Shown in pieces: positions 40,949-51,091 of a stretch of DNA of 64,000 nucleotides. The position numbers and the translations under genes are program-made. A model generated the notes under the pieces. The model did not search any database, had not been told where the DNA came from, and was given only the letters and a program-made list of their open reading frames with translations. This DNA comes from Paenibacillus_V sp046244365 (GTDB taxonomy: Bacteria > Bacillota > Bacilli > Paenibacillales > NBRC-103111), in assembly GCF_046244365.1 (NCBI RefSeq), contig NZ_CP176395.1:6386001-6450000 (forward strand). The letters are read 5' to 3'. Each line of letters starts with the position of its first letter. Positions within the stretch are counted from its first letter, which is position 1.

Positions 40949-42697
40949 CTACTCTTCGCGCGTTTTTTGCGTGATGCGGAAGATGACGAACTCGGCCGGC
41001 TTGACCGGCGATACGCCGATAACGCAAATGAGACGTCCGTTGTCGATATCGTCCTGCGTCATCGTGCTGCGTCCGATGTTGATGTAGAACGCTTCGCCCG
41101 GGCTTCCGCCCATCAGCGCGCCATCGCGCCAAACGCGGGTCAGGAAAGCGTCGATCGTACGGTGGACGCGAGCCCAAAGCTGTTCGTCGTTCGGTTCGAA
41201 CACGACCCAGTTCGTGCCGTTCTTGATCGATTCTTCGAGGAAGATGAACAACCGGCGAACGTTAATATATTTCCACAGCCCGTTCGAGGAAAGCGTCCTT
41301 GCGCCCCATACGCGAATGCCTTGACCGGCAAAGAAGCGGATCAGGTTGACGCCGAGCGGGTTCAAAATATCCTGCTCGCCCTTGTTGTACTGGACGTCCA
41401 AGCCTACGCAGCCGCGAACGACTTCGTTCGCAGGCGCTTTATGTACGCCGCGCGACTGGTCCGAACGGGAGTAAATACCTGCCATCGATCCGGATGGAGG
41501 AATGAAAATGTTCCGTTTATCGTGCGGATCGAATACGGAAAGCCAAGGGTTGTACATAGCCGCATATTGAGAGTCAAAAATGTTGCGGTGCGTCAGTACG
41601 TCCTGCACTTTCGTTTTGTCCCGCGGAATATCGAGAATGGCAAAGCGGCTGCCGAGGTTTTCGCAGTGCGCGACTAGCGCAAGCTGTACGTTCGGATCGG
41701 TAACGCCCGGAATCGCCATGATGCTGACAACGTCGTTGTCGATGAAAGACTGAATGCCCGTTCTTTTTCCCGGGCCGCGGTCCACGCCCATAAAATCGCT
41801 TGCAGCCAAATTCGCTACGGAACCGTCGCTGCCGGCGGAAAGGGCGATTTGGAATTTGCCTTCCGTCTCGCTCAAGCCGGAGAGAAGCTCGAATGGCGCA
41901 ACCGAGCCGAGATCGCCGAGCTCTCTGCTGACGTCTTCAACCTTGATGATGTTGGAGCGCGATACGATCTTGTCGATATGATTGGCGGCCATTACGTTAA
42001 GCGACAGACGCTCGAATGTTTCCGCTTCGTCGCCGTAGAAGACGTGCATCGTAAACTCGCAAGTCGTGAGAACCTTGGCCGGCAGCAGGTTTTTGTCGAT
42101 AACATCGTCTTCGCCCTCAAGAGGAGCCGCCAGCTCGATGATGTTGTCCTGCGAGGAGATGATTTTGTTGTATTGCTTAGAGCCGCCGTTCTCGAAAGCG
42201 ACGACGTCGCCTACGTTGAAGCCGGCGTTGTTCTTTACTTTGTACTGCTTCGCTTCGCCCGGCGTACCGAGAATTTCATAAATTTGCGTTTTCGCTTTAC
42301 TTGCCGGCACGATAACCGCGCGAATCTGGTTGCCCCATGCTCCCGGGTTTTTGGCCGTAATGCGGAGAAGCTCGGATTCCTTGTTGCCGGCGTTAACGGC
42401 AGGCTTCGCGTCCGATGGCGCTACACGCATGATGAAAGCGCGAGAGCCTCCGTTCAGGAAGAAGTGCTCGATTGCATAAGCAAGAAAACGATAGTCGCCA
42501 AAAGCGTTCTCGGACAAATAGCTGCCGTACAAGCGATGAAAATCGGCTACGCTGGTAACAAGCTGCGGAACGCCCTCCACTTCGCCTCGCTGCGCAAGAC
42601 CGATAAAACCAGCCGTGCTGGTGCTTGCTCCCTCGAGCGGCTGCGCGCCGCTGTCAAACTCTTCGACATACACTCCAGGCGATAAGTATTCAGCCAT
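40949..42697 (-). CDS. eCIS contractile sheath protein (phage tail sheath, Afp2-4-like)
   Basis: 582 aa, the length of a full tail sheath protein. The start motif MAEYLSPGVYVEEFDSGAQP is the family signature; the ATG at 42697 follows AACCGGGGAACA, while the longer frame to 42808 adds an unrelated leader. The C-terminal domain is highly typical: GIRVWGARTLSSNGLWKYIN, RRLFIFLEESIKNGTNWVVF, EPNDEQLWARVHRTIDAFL and the end INIGRSTMTQDDIDNGRLI. There is only one sheath gene, whereas Afp has three. Contraction of this sheath drives the tube. It is the first gene of the structural block. Confidence 0.96.
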   Translation of the reverse strand: MAEYLSPGVYVEEFDSGAQPLEGASTSTAGFIGLAQRGEVEGVPQLVTSVADFHRLYGSYLSENAFGDYRFLAYAIEHFFLNGGSRAFIMRVAPSDAKPAVNAGNKESELLRITAKNPGAWGNQIRAVIVPASKAKTQIYEILGTPGEAKQYKVKNNAGFNVGDVVAFENGGSKQYNKIISSQDNIIELAAPLEGEDDVIDKNLLPAKVLTTCEFTMHVFYGDEAETFERLSLNVMAANHIDKIVSRSNIIKVEDVSRELGDLGSVAPFELLSGLSETEGKFQIALSAGSDGSVANLAASDFMGVDRGPGKRTGIQSFIDNDVVSIMAIPGVTDPNVQLALVAHCENLGSRFAILDIPRDKTKVQDVLTHRNIFDSQYAAMYNPWLSVFDPHDKRNIFIPPSGSMAGIYSRSDQSRGVHKAPANEVVRGCVGLDVQYNKGEQDILNPLGVNLIRFFAGQGIRVWGARTLSSNGLWKYINVRRLFIFLEESIKNGTNWVVFEPNDEQLWARVHRTIDAFLTRVWRDGALMGGSPGEAFYINIGRSTMTQDDIDNGRLICVIGVSPVKPAEFVIFRITQKTREE

Positions 42698-43243
42698 TGT
42701 TCCCCGGTTCCGTTGTTTGCGCTGGGCATAAACTACATGCCGATTAAGGATGCGCAAATCGAAACCAGTTCTCTCCTTTCTGGAAAAGAATATTATGTAG
42801 ACGCCCATAATACGGCGGTCCGCCCCTCAAACCCCGGATCGGACGCCGCGTCATCGACACCGACTTTCGGTATGCGATAAACATGTTGACCTATGTAAAT
42901 ACAATGAATTGCAGCATGAAACCGCCTTCACAGTTCGGCTAAAGTATCCGAGCAATTCCGACATAAAATCCCGCTCATGTCCAAAAATCGTCGGGAATTT
43001 AAGGGAATACTGTCAAATCGCGCATGCTGAACCTATTATACTTCTTATCCCAACGACTGACTACAGGAAGTATAGAAAATACACCTTAAAATTTGTTAAA
43101 ATTTTTAAAAATATTGCGGAATGATGTCGAAAGACCCTTTTAGCCGCTAGAATCGGCTCCGCGGTCCTATATGTATTTCCCCTTGTAAAAACCCGACTCC
43201 GCCTAGTAAAACGAAGAAAAAGCAACAATCTGTCCGAAAAGCT
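42698..43243. other. eCIS upstream region (about 550 bp)
   Basis: No gene is supported. The region should hold the eCIS promoter. A minus-strand TATAAT lies at 43035-43040 (TSS near 43028), but only a weak -35 is present. TTGACA occurs at about 43010-43015 without a matching -10. An AT-rich stretch (43085-43115) could serve as an UP element. The leader of more than 300 nt to the sheath ATG leaves room for control at the RNA level. Confidence 0.4.
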
Positions 43244-43281
43244 CAAAAAAAGCCTTGCCGTCTGGGACGAAAGGCTTCTTT
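43244..43281 (-). terminator. Terminator after the lipoprotein gene
   Basis: GAAGCCTT pairs with AAGGCTT and is followed by TTTTTTT on the minus strand, about 20 bp past the stop at 43301. It isolates the lipoprotein gene from the eCIS promoter region. Confidence 0.85.
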
Positions 43282-43300
43282 TGAGTCTGGAATCATCCCG

Positions 43301-45187
43301 CTATTTCGCGTTCTCACGGTAAATCCCTTGGATCGTTTGAACAGGGTACAGGTCCGTCACGCGCGATTGAGGAAAATCGGCCCATTGCCGCTTATCCGGA
43401 TCGTATGCTTTCCGCAGCCCGTTTTCGACGTCAGTCTCAGCAATAAGCATGGCGCCGAACGGAACAACGGGTCCCGGCGCTTTAAGCAGCGGCACTTTTT
43501 CTTTGCCAGGGGTCCATTCGAACCATTTCGTTTCGTCCTGGTAGGTTGGCTGAACCGAAACGAACGCCCGCTTGCCGTCCGTCGTTACCGGTACTCCCTC
43601 CGTCTCGTATGTCCGCCCGTTCCTTGCAACGAATTCCGTCACCGCTTTTCCGCCTTTCGTCTTGGTCCAAAACACACCGTCGGAAACCGGGATGACCGGC
43701 AGCCTCAATATAGAATAATGGCTCATCCGAATCGTCGAAGCAAAATCTCGGGCTAAGGATATTTTCCCGTTTGCATCCAAAGTGCGGCGGTCCACCGCTG
43801 CTATCTGCTCCTTCTCATCAAACCTATGCGTGAGCAAAATCAGACTGCCTTCCCGTTCATCGTAAGCCATCGAACCAAAGGAGCCCTTCAGCTCGTCCGA
43901 GGCCGCCAGTATGCCGGTTTGATTCGCAGAAACGCGGAACAGCTTCCACCCCTCGTAATCGACATATGAAATCCGGTCATTGTCCAGCCAGCGCACCGGC
44001 ATGTTGACCAGCGCCTCCGGAAAATGTATCGGACTGCGCACCACCAGCGGCGGCTGTCCCTCCCTTTCCAGCACCAGGGCGTAGTATCGGCCTCCTTCAT
44101 CCGCAATCGGGCCGCCCACTTCGACTAAGCCGAGCGTTCTGCTCTTATCCGGCGAGAAGAGCAAGAAATCGTAATATTTGGCATAGGCGGACTCGTAGGC
44201 CGTTTCCCCGGAAGGGAAGCTTCTCCACTCACGATCCGGCACCTTGCGCACATAGACGGTACCGCCCCAAGGCTCTCCGAAGTAGTTTCCGGAAACCGCG
44301 AAAACATTTTCCATATTCAATTGAACGCTAGCCGCACCGGCCGGGATGGGGACGGTTAACCGGCGGTCGTCAAGCCACGTTCCGACCAGCGCCTTTTTCT
44401 CCGGATCGTTTCCGGAGGCCGTAATTTTCGCTTTGTCCGTACGCACCGGCTCGGAGAATACAAACGTCGCTTCCGTTTCCCCCGCGGGTAGGAGGAGCTG
44501 CGCGCCATTCTCATTTCCCGCCAGCAGAAGCGCCTCCTTGCTTGCCGAGCGGGCAGGATCCGCCTCGTAAACGAGTCTGCTGCCGCTGCGTTTCAGCGTG
44601 ATCGGCGGCATATCGCCGAAGGTGAGCACGACTTCCTCTTTTATCCCCGTAATGACCCCTTTATACCGGATATTGGAGGAATCAAGCTGCGTCCCTTCCT
44701 TTTCCAGCTTCATCGCGCCCCCAGCCGCAGCGATCTGCCCGGTTAACCTTGCCAGCGTTTTCTCGTCATTCGTCCCGAATCTAACGAAAAAGTATACCTC
44801 CTCCATATACAACGAATATTTTTCCGGCTGTACCGGCATAGGCATAGCGGGCGTGATGAGCCGCTCCGTACCGTAGCTGACGATGCAGGACGACGCCCCG
44901 ACGAATTCGGTTCCTTGTAGCGGCTTATCCATCTGACAAATCGAGAGCTCGGTCAAGGATGCCGATATTCCGCGCTCGACCACGGGGGACGATGCCGACG
45001 GGCTCGGATACTGCGGCGTATTCGAAATCTCCGGCATACTTGGCGAAGCAGGTGCCGCCGATTGCGCGATTTGCCCGTTTGAACTTTTTTCGCATGCCGC
45101 AAGAAACATAACCGGCGCTGTCAGCAAAGCAGTCCACAGCAAGCCGTGTATCATTCGTTCGAGTATCCCTTTCTCTATCGTCTCCAT
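43301..45187 (-). CDS. Lipoprotein of unknown function
   Basis: 628 aa from the ATG at 45187, with GAGGTGG 6-7 nt upstream. The signal peptide ends in a lipobox (MFLAAC), so the mature protein is a lipid-anchored exported protein with a Ser/Pro-rich linker. Residues about 90-300 suggest beta-sandwich domains (YMEEVYFFVRFGTNDEKTLA, EATFVFSEPVRTDKAKI). The C-terminal half has WD/TolB-like beta-propeller strands (WLDNDRISYVDYEGWKLFRV, EGSLILLTHRFDEKEQIAAV). No enzyme motif is seen. It lies between the glycosidase-like gene and the eCIS, with its own terminator. The family is not recognised. Confidence 0.8.
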   Translation of the reverse strand: METIEKGILERMIHGLLWTALLTAPVMFLAACEKSSNGQIAQSAAPASPSMPEISNTPQYPSPSASSPVVERGISASLTELSICQMDKPLQGTEFVGASSCIVSYGTERLITPAMPMPVQPEKYSLYMEEVYFFVRFGTNDEKTLARLTGQIAAAGGAMKLEKEGTQLDSSNIRYKGVITGIKEEVVLTFGDMPPITLKRSGSRLVYEADPARSASKEALLLAGNENGAQLLLPAGETEATFVFSEPVRTDKAKITASGNDPEKKALVGTWLDDRRLTVPIPAGAASVQLNMENVFAVSGNYFGEPWGGTVYVRKVPDREWRSFPSGETAYESAYAKYYDFLLFSPDKSRTLGLVEVGGPIADEGGRYYALVLEREGQPPLVVRSPIHFPEALVNMPVRWLDNDRISYVDYEGWKLFRVSANQTGILAASDELKGSFGSMAYDEREGSLILLTHRFDEKEQIAAVDRRTLDANGKISLARDFASTIRMSHYSILRLPVIPVSDGVFWTKTKGGKAVTEFVARNGRTYETEGVPVTTDGKRAFVSVQPTYQDETKWFEWTPGKEKVPLLKAPGPVVPFGAMLIAETDVENGLRKAYDPDKRQWADFPQSRVTDLYPVQTIQGIYRENAK

Positions 45188-45534
45188 TCCATTCCACCTC
45201 ACCGTTCCAAGCTCTATGCACGAAGAGAATTTTTACCTATTTTATTAGACGCCTTACAATCGTTTTGGTTGCAGCAGGGAAGCACCCGTATTTACAGAAC
45301 CTGGTACTTCTCCACCTTTCCGCCATGCAATCCGGACATCGCGGCAGCATGACTGCAGGATGTACGCACGCATCCCAAAAAGGAGCCGCCTCTCGGCAAG
45401 CTCCTCCATACACGCATCTGCTCAAACTAACCTGCGTACCCGTTCGCAATCATGCCTCTCGCCATCTCCATATCGGACTCATTCCTTCAACAGCCTTTTG
45501 CACCATTTGAGGAGCGTTGATTCCCCGTACTCTT
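45188..45534. other. Intergenic region with an orphan terminator and a possible gene remnant
   Basis: No intact gene is seen. On the minus strand a hairpin GGAGCTTGCC-GAGA-GGCGGCTCC followed by TTTTT (45377-45401) has no complete gene in front of it. Just upstream, 45427-45471 reads MEMARGMIANGYAG then a stop, similar in style to the C-terminal helical tail of Rpn/PD-(D/E)XK family transposase-like proteins. It may be the decayed 3' end of such a gene. Confidence 0.35.
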
Positions 45535-45564
45535 GAAAAAGCCGACCGGATAAACCGGCCGGCA
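45535..45564 (-). terminator. Terminator after the glycosidase-like gene
   Basis: GCCGGCCGG pairs with CCGGTCGGC around TTTAT, followed by TTTTT on the minus strand, directly after the stop at 45571. Confidence 0.9.
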
Positions 45565-45570
45565 TGCAAG

Positions 45571-46836
45571 TTATTTCGACCCGGATGCGGTCGCGAACAG
45601 CTCGTCTCCCGCCCAGCCGTAGCAGTAATAAATGAGGTCGTCGGCTGCACTCGCTTTTGCCGCCGTTATCGCATCGGCCAGCTCTTCCGGAGGCAGGTTC
45701 CACATCTGAACGCCGCTGTAAATTTGTGTGCCCGGAGCGGAGAGCGCCCGGACCCGGGCATTCTCTTCGCCGATAAAGCGAATCGGATAGCCCTTTTGCT
45801 GAAATTCCCCGTAAGATAAGTCGTAGTCGAACCGGAACAAACGCATGAAAGCTTGAAAAGCATTTTCCCGCTCTTCCGTATCCGCCGCGAAATATTCGAT
45901 CAAGCCCTGCACGTCAGCGCCGCCGCCAAGCTTATGGTACGGAAAATGCTTGAGAACGCCGCACAGCTTGGTCAATGCCGCGTAATCTTGTCCGAGCAGC
46001 CACGCGTAGGACGGCGGCCACAAATCGAGCCAGAAGGCCGCGTCGGCATGCTCCTTCGTCGCTGCAATCAAGCTGCCGACGAAGGCGGTAACGCTCTCTT
46101 GCCTGAAACGCACCCAGGCTTGAATCAAAAGAGATGCCGACATAGTCTGCTGCGCTTCCCCGAATTTCTTTTGGCCGAGCAAGCCTGCAACATTCTCCAT
46201 CGCTTCGATCAGCTTACCGGGATTAAGCCCCTGCTCCTCCATTTTAGTTCGGCAGCGCCCGCAAAAGCAGCTAAACAGCCCGCTTGGATTCGTCCGTTTG
46301 CCGGCCCAGTCAGGGAAGCGTATGCGATCGATCATAAAGGTCCGGCAGCCATACCGCCGATGCGCCTCGCCGAGCAATCGCGACCACATCGGAACGACGT
46401 CTTCCCCGTTCGGGCATAGCCAGTGATCGACCGCGTTCCCGCGGAAATCGACTACGGCGTTCGCTTCCGCCTTGTGGCCCGCAAAATCGCCGTTCAGCAC
46501 ATTAAACCAAGGCACGACCTCATAATCCGTACCGCGCGTTCGTTCAAGAAGCGATCTAAGCGGATCGCTGCCGGTTTGGATCGATTCGTCCACCCTCTGA
46601 AACAGCCCCGGGTATAGGGACGCCGTATCGATCGCCAAATGAAACGCCCCCGTGCTCTGCACGAATGAACGCTTCGGATTATGCGGCAAAATGCCTACCG
46701 GATAAGGATTGCGCTCAAACATCATGTTTGCAGCCGGAAACAGATGACGAACGTCCTTCAGAGTGCCGATACGCTCCATGATCCGCTCCGGGCCTTCGTC
46801 CAGAATGTCGTGAGGATGAATATGGATGCCTGCCAT
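45571..46836 (-). CDS. Putative TIM-barrel glycosidase-like protein
   Basis: 421 aa, no signal peptide. The sequence has features of uncharacterised glycoside-hydrolase-like barrels: an N-terminal HPHDILDEGPE, strand segments such as VVPWFNVLNGDFAG, MIDRIRFPDWAG and DAAFWLDLWPPSYAWLLG, and the late YSGVQMWNLPPEELADAITA. A CFCGRC pair lies inside the segment after IRFPDW and recurs in family members acting on unknown glycans. Acidic residues in DRIRFPDW and FWLDLW could be catalytic, but this is a guess. It lies between the lipoprotein and the SLH glycosidase-like gene and has its own terminator. GAGGGGG precedes the ATG at about 10 nt. Confidence 0.7.
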   Translation of the reverse strand: MAGIHIHPHDILDEGPERIMERIGTLKDVRHLFPAANMMFERNPYPVGILPHNPKRSFVQSTGAFHLAIDTASLYPGLFQRVDESIQTGSDPLRSLLERTRGTDYEVVPWFNVLNGDFAGHKAEANAVVDFRGNAVDHWLCPNGEDVVPMWSRLLGEAHRRYGCRTFMIDRIRFPDWAGKRTNPSGLFSCFCGRCRTKMEEQGLNPGKLIEAMENVAGLLGQKKFGEAQQTMSASLLIQAWVRFRQESVTAFVGSLIAATKEHADAAFWLDLWPPSYAWLLGQDYAALTKLCGVLKHFPYHKLGGGADVQGLIEYFAADTEERENAFQAFMRLFRFDYDLSYGEFQQKGYPIRFIGEENARVRALSAPGTQIYSGVQMWNLPPEELADAITAAKASAADDLIYYCYGWAGDELFATASGSK

Positions 46837-46895
46837 GCGAGTGTTTCCCCCTCTTGCTATTCATCTTACATGTCTCTCATTCTCTCACGCTTACG

Positions 46896-46942
46896 AAAAG
46901 AATCCCGCCGGCAGCGCATTTGCTGATGCGTTTCCGGCGGAA
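46896..46942 (-). terminator. Terminator after the SLH-domain gene
   Basis: A long stem (CCGCCGGAAACGCAT pairing with ATGCGCTGCCGGCGG, with a few mismatches) is followed by GATTCTTTTC on the minus strand. Confidence 0.75.
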
Positions 46943-46966
46943 TGCGAATTTCATGCCCGTTACCGT

Positions 46967-49900
46967 TTAGTTGATAAACCGAACGCTTTGCAGCATACGC
47001 TTCAGCATGACGGCCGCTTGGGCACGCGTAACGGCGTCTCCCGGAGCAAATACGCCGTCAGCCACACCATTCGCGATTCCTTCCCGAACCGATTGCGCTG
47101 CTGCGACCTTCGCCCAATCTGCGATGCTGTCGCGATCGTCGAATGTCGATAACGATTCGCCGGCTATATCCGCAGCTTCGGACTTTTTGCCCGCAAACGC
47201 AAGGCTTCTTGCGATCATGACCGTAAGCTGCTCTCTCGTAATCTCGGCATTCGGCCTAAACGTCTCGTCTTCGAAGCCCTCGATCAGTCCCGCTTTCGCT
47301 GCGGCTCCGACGGAACCGGCGAACCAATCGCCGGAAGCGATGTCCTTAAACGAGGCTGCACCCGCCTTATCTTCGGAAAGTCCGAGAGACCTGGCCAGCA
47401 AGACGGCAAGCTGCGCCCGCGTCAGCCTCGATTCGGGTTCGAACGCCGAGTCCGTCAAGCCTTGAACGAGCAGCTTGGAGGCAAGAAGCTCGATATCCGC
47501 CTTCGCCCAATGTTCCGCAATATCCGCAAACGTTCGATCGGATGCAACGACCATATAGATGCTGTTCCCGTCGCGCTTGATCGTAACGTCGGTAACCCCG
47601 CCGCGGCTCTCGAAGCGAGCCGGCACGAACGTCATGGCTCCCGACTCCGGATCGTACACGACAGCCGTCACTGCGGACGGATTCAGCGGTTTCGGCACGA
47701 CGATCGTTCTATCCGCATACGTGCCGGCAAAATGGCGAAGCTCCCGCTTCTCCTTACCGTATTCCACGGAAACGGTAAAGTCAACCGCTTCGGATATCGG
47801 CGTAAGTCCGGCGGACAACGCTTGCCGCTTGATCGATTCGAGCGCCGAACCCGTTATGGTTTCCATAGAAATCCGGATGCTGAAGCTGCTTTCCGCCGTA
47901 CCGAGTTGAGCCGTCAGCGCCTTCAAATCAAGCAGCTTCACCGGCAAGCTGTAGCTGGCACGTTCCGTCGCGATGACAAGCTTGCTCTCGGGAGCCTGCT
48001 TTAACCATTCCTGCACGGCGGAAGCCGGAATGACCGCATCGGCGATTTCCGCCGTTCCCGGAACTTGAATCCGGACCGACTGATCGGCAGAAGCTTTACC
48101 TTCCAACTGTTTCACCGCTTTAAGAAGCTTATCGGCGTCCACAGCGACTTGGCTAACTTTTTTCCCGGCGGCATTCGTCTCCAGTGAGACGGCCCCCAGC
48201 GTACTTTCACCGGCCGGCGTCGGCGATGGCGCAGTCGACGCCGCAGGCGATGGCGTAGATGCCGGCGCGTCTGTCGGCGCCGAGGTCGACGACCCTCCTG
48301 TCGGCGATGGCGTCGGTGTCGGTGTCGGCGTTGGTGTAGGCGTTGGATCCGGCGTATACGTAACCTCGAAACTGACTTCGTTCGTCTTTTTGTTATCGAC
48401 GTACGCTTCCAATTTAAACGTATTGGCATGTTCCGCCAATTGAACGGTTTTCTCGAAATTGCCGTCCGTCAGATTAAGCTCTTCCCCGTTCAAGAGCAGT
48501 TTGGCCGTCCCCGTTCCGAGCACTTCGAGCGATCCTTTAATCGGGAGCTGGCGATTTTTCGTAACGAGCTTGTCGTAATCCAGATGTCCCCGCAGCATGG
48601 CTGCACGAATGTCGTCATTCGCGCTGTATGAGCTGGCAAGCAGCTGCCGGAGCGTTCGCACGCCGTCCTTATCCAGCGTAGAGATGACGAAGCCGCCGCT
48701 CGGAATGACGCTGTTATTCGGCAGGTTCCCCGTCCATTTCCATTCCATGGCTTGCTTCTTGTTCACGACGTTCGTTACCTTGCCGTCAGGGCCTACGACA
48801 ACTTCGACCCCGTAGCTGCCGGTTGTACCCGTCGTTTGTCCGAAGCTGTCCGAATATACGCCCATCGTGCCGAGCGCTCTGTTCTGATTGTAATAATCCG
48901 CCTCCAGGAAGCCTTTGGCGATGTACGGTTTTAACGCGTCCGGGAGGGATATCGCATCCGGAATGCTGATCCCGAGCTGGAACGGCTTGACATACGGGCG
49001 ATCCTCCAATGCGGCCTTTTGGATGTCCCAATTGATCTGAGACAAATCGAACAGCTTCAGGCCGTTCGTATACGTTAAGGCCGCTTGAAACGACTCCCGC
49101 TGATCTTCGGGCTGAGGCAGCTGCTCCAGCTGGAATCCGGCGTATAGCGGAAACTCCTCTTGAGTAAGCACATGCATGAGCGCGATGCCGCGTTTGACGG
49201 CTGCCGGGGTGTTATAGTACGTGCCTAGAATCATGTAATCGAAAATCTCTTTCGTCCCGAAGGCGGTTTGAGCGTACTCCTCCGTATAGAGCTCGCCTAA
49301 CGTAAATCCGAGCCTCGGATCGTAGCGGAATTTCGGATTGGCCCAGTTCTGGCCTACCTCGTAATAGGACGTATACCAGGATCCCATCGAGATCGCAAAC
49401 GGAATCCGCTTGCCGGCCTCGCCGTTTACCTTGTCGATCATTTTCCTGAATTTCACGAACATCGCTTTCTCTCCCGCGGAACGGTACGTCAGCCAATCAT
49501 AGAACAACGGCCCGTTCACGGTCTTCACGAAATTCCCCGAAGTATCGTATTGATGCTCGAAAATATCCTGCGGCCATCGTTGCAGCGATTTCCCTTTCCC
49601 GGCCAAGTAAGCTTCGAACTTCCGCTTGGAAATATCGCTGAAATCGGCATAAATGTTGTCGTAGCGCGCCCGGTCCAACACAACGCCGTCGACGTCGTAA
49701 TTGCGCATGACCTCTTCCATAACGCGCATCTGGTACTGCTGATTGTCGTCATTGGCAGGATTCATAAAATAGACGAGCGGCTTGTAATTGCTTTTGCTGA
49801 TCGGCACGATCGCGCCTTTATCCTCCGGACGGTACACCCATTCCTCGAAAGCGGCAAATTGCTCCTTGGTTAGGCCCGTATCCACGCTCGAGCCGGCGCC

Positions 49901-51091
49901 ATACAAATTGAATACCGCGTCGATCCGCAGGCCCAGCGCATGGCCGTGACGGATGAACTCCTGCAAGACGTCCAGGTCGGCAGGCACGCCCGCTTTCGTC
50001 GCCTCGGTGATTTTGCTGATATGCGGCATGCCCGACAGGCTGTTTTTCAGGTATGAGCCGAAGCCTTCGCTCCCTTTGACCGGGAAAGAAACGGCCGTCA
50101 CGCCCGCCGCCTTCGCTTTGACAAGCAGCTTGCGGATCGCCTCGGAGCTCGGATATTTGTTCAGGTTCGTCGACTGTTCAATCCACAAATACACTTCCCG
50201 CTCCTGATGAAGCTTCATGTAGCGATATACGGTAACGGTGCTTTTCTTGCGCAGGGAGTCTCCCCGGTACACATCGATGTCGATGATATTGGTCATCGGC
50301 TGGAGGGTAACCTCGCCGGCAAACGATCCGTCCGCCTGGATCGCAACCGTTTTTCCGTTGACCGCAATGCGGTAATTACCGTCACTCCTGTAATTGGTCA
50401 GCTTGCCGGACAGGACGGTCTTCTCCGTTTCCTTGGACACCGTGAGCATCTGATCTTGATCCATCAGCAGCACCGACGGCTCGGCTATCGACTCCGTTTG
50501 CCGTATAAAATCGGCTATGGAGACGCTCTGCTCGCCGACGATCAGCTTCACCGTATCGCCTACGTTAAAGTTTTCCGCGGCAAACTTCTTATAGCCCTTC
50601 TTCTTGTAATCGTCATCCGAGGCAAGCAGCACAAAGCCGTTTGCCGGAATGCTCAAATCGGGCGAATCCTGCCATGTCGGGGTCCCGTTCACGGGCGCTT
50701 TGTTGGCCACTTTGGTTACTTTGAAGTTCTCGTCCACCTGTACGGCGACATTGTATTTATTCGTATTGTTCGTTTTGTCCCCATAACGGCTTGTCAGAAC
50801 GGCCAAGTAATCCCCTTCGCCTTGCGCGTCGACGATATTGATCAGCCTTTTTGCGCCTGCCGCCGTTTCGATGTAGACGGACTCCGTGACCGACGAAGGC
50901 TCGTAGACGGAGCCGGCGACCGTTTCGCCGCTTCCCGCGCTCGCTTGCGCTTCGTTCGCCGCTTGAAGAGCCGATCCCCCGGGATTTGCTCCCGCCGCAC
51001 CCAAAGCTGCAGCAGGAAAAGATGAAAACGCGATACAAAACATGTACACATAGATCAAACCGACGTTCAACCATTTCCGCTTGCTCCTCAT
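46967..51091 (-). CDS. S-layer-anchored glycosidase-like protein with three SLH domains
   Basis: 1374 aa. The signal peptide (VGLIYVYMFCIAFSSFPAAA) is followed by a beta domain and a lamin-tail-like segment (SIPANGFVLLASDDDYKKKG; repeated near 800 as VIPSGGFVISTLDKDG). A family 10-like glycosidase barrel (GHL10/DUF187 type, about 280-640) has RIDAVFNLYGAG, NYDVDGVVLDRARYDNIY and KRIPFAISMGSWYTSYYE. A Thr/Pro linker follows at about 915-965, then a domain of unknown family, then three SLH modules (FADIAEHWAKADIELLASK, TRAQLAVLLARSLGL; the next two begin near ASFKDIASGDW and DSIADWAKVAA). It should be displayed on the wall via secondary polymer. AAAGGATGG precedes the ATG. Confidence 0.88.
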   Translation of the reverse strand: MRSKRKWLNVGLIYVYMFCIAFSSFPAAALGAAGANPGGSALQAANEAQASAGSGETVAGSVYEPSSVTESVYIETAAGAKRLINIVDAQGEGDYLAVLTSRYGDKTNNTNKYNVAVQVDENFKVTKVANKAPVNGTPTWQDSPDLSIPANGFVLLASDDDYKKKGYKKFAAENFNVGDTVKLIVGEQSVSIADFIRQTESIAEPSVLLMDQDQMLTVSKETEKTVLSGKLTNYRSDGNYRIAVNGKTVAIQADGSFAGEVTLQPMTNIIDIDVYRGDSLRKKSTVTVYRYMKLHQEREVYLWIEQSTNLNKYPSSEAIRKLLVKAKAAGVTAVSFPVKGSEGFGSYLKNSLSGMPHISKITEATKAGVPADLDVLQEFIRHGHALGLRIDAVFNLYGAGSSVDTGLTKEQFAAFEEWVYRPEDKGAIVPISKSNYKPLVYFMNPANDDNQQYQMRVMEEVMRNYDVDGVVLDRARYDNIYADFSDISKRKFEAYLAGKGKSLQRWPQDIFEHQYDTSGNFVKTVNGPLFYDWLTYRSAGEKAMFVKFRKMIDKVNGEAGKRIPFAISMGSWYTSYYEVGQNWANPKFRYDPRLGFTLGELYTEEYAQTAFGTKEIFDYMILGTYYNTPAAVKRGIALMHVLTQEEFPLYAGFQLEQLPQPEDQRESFQAALTYTNGLKLFDLSQINWDIQKAALEDRPYVKPFQLGISIPDAISLPDALKPYIAKGFLEADYYNQNRALGTMGVYSDSFGQTTGTTGSYGVEVVVGPDGKVTNVVNKKQAMEWKWTGNLPNNSVIPSGGFVISTLDKDGVRTLRQLLASSYSANDDIRAAMLRGHLDYDKLVTKNRQLPIKGSLEVLGTGTAKLLLNGEELNLTDGNFEKTVQLAEHANTFKLEAYVDNKKTNEVSFEVTYTPDPTPTPTPTPTPTPSPTGGSSTSAPTDAPASTPSPAASTAPSPTPAGESTLGAVSLETNAAGKKVSQVAVDADKLLKAVKQLEGKASADQSVRIQVPGTAEIADAVIPASAVQEWLKQAPESKLVIATERASYSLPVKLLDLKALTAQLGTAESSFSIRISMETITGSALESIKRQALSAGLTPISEAVDFTVSVEYGKEKRELRHFAGTYADRTIVVPKPLNPSAVTAVVYDPESGAMTFVPARFESRGGVTDVTIKRDGNSIYMVVASDRTFADIAEHWAKADIELLASKLLVQGLTDSAFEPESRLTRAQLAVLLARSLGLSEDKAGAASFKDIASGDWFAGSVGAAAKAGLIEGFEDETFRPNAEITREQLTVMIARSLAFAGKKSEAADIAGESLSTFDDRDSIADWAKVAAAQSVREGIANGVADGVFAPGDAVTRAQAAVMLKRMLQSVRFIN

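Noticed and set aside
43010..43015. TTGACA as -35 of the eCIS promoter
   Set aside because: No acceptable -10 lies 16-18 nt downstream on the minus strand.
45237..45449. 70-codon frame with CPDC and CKYGC motifs, zinc-ribbon-like
   Set aside because: There is no ribosome site, and the frame runs through the orphan terminator; paired Cys can arise by chance.
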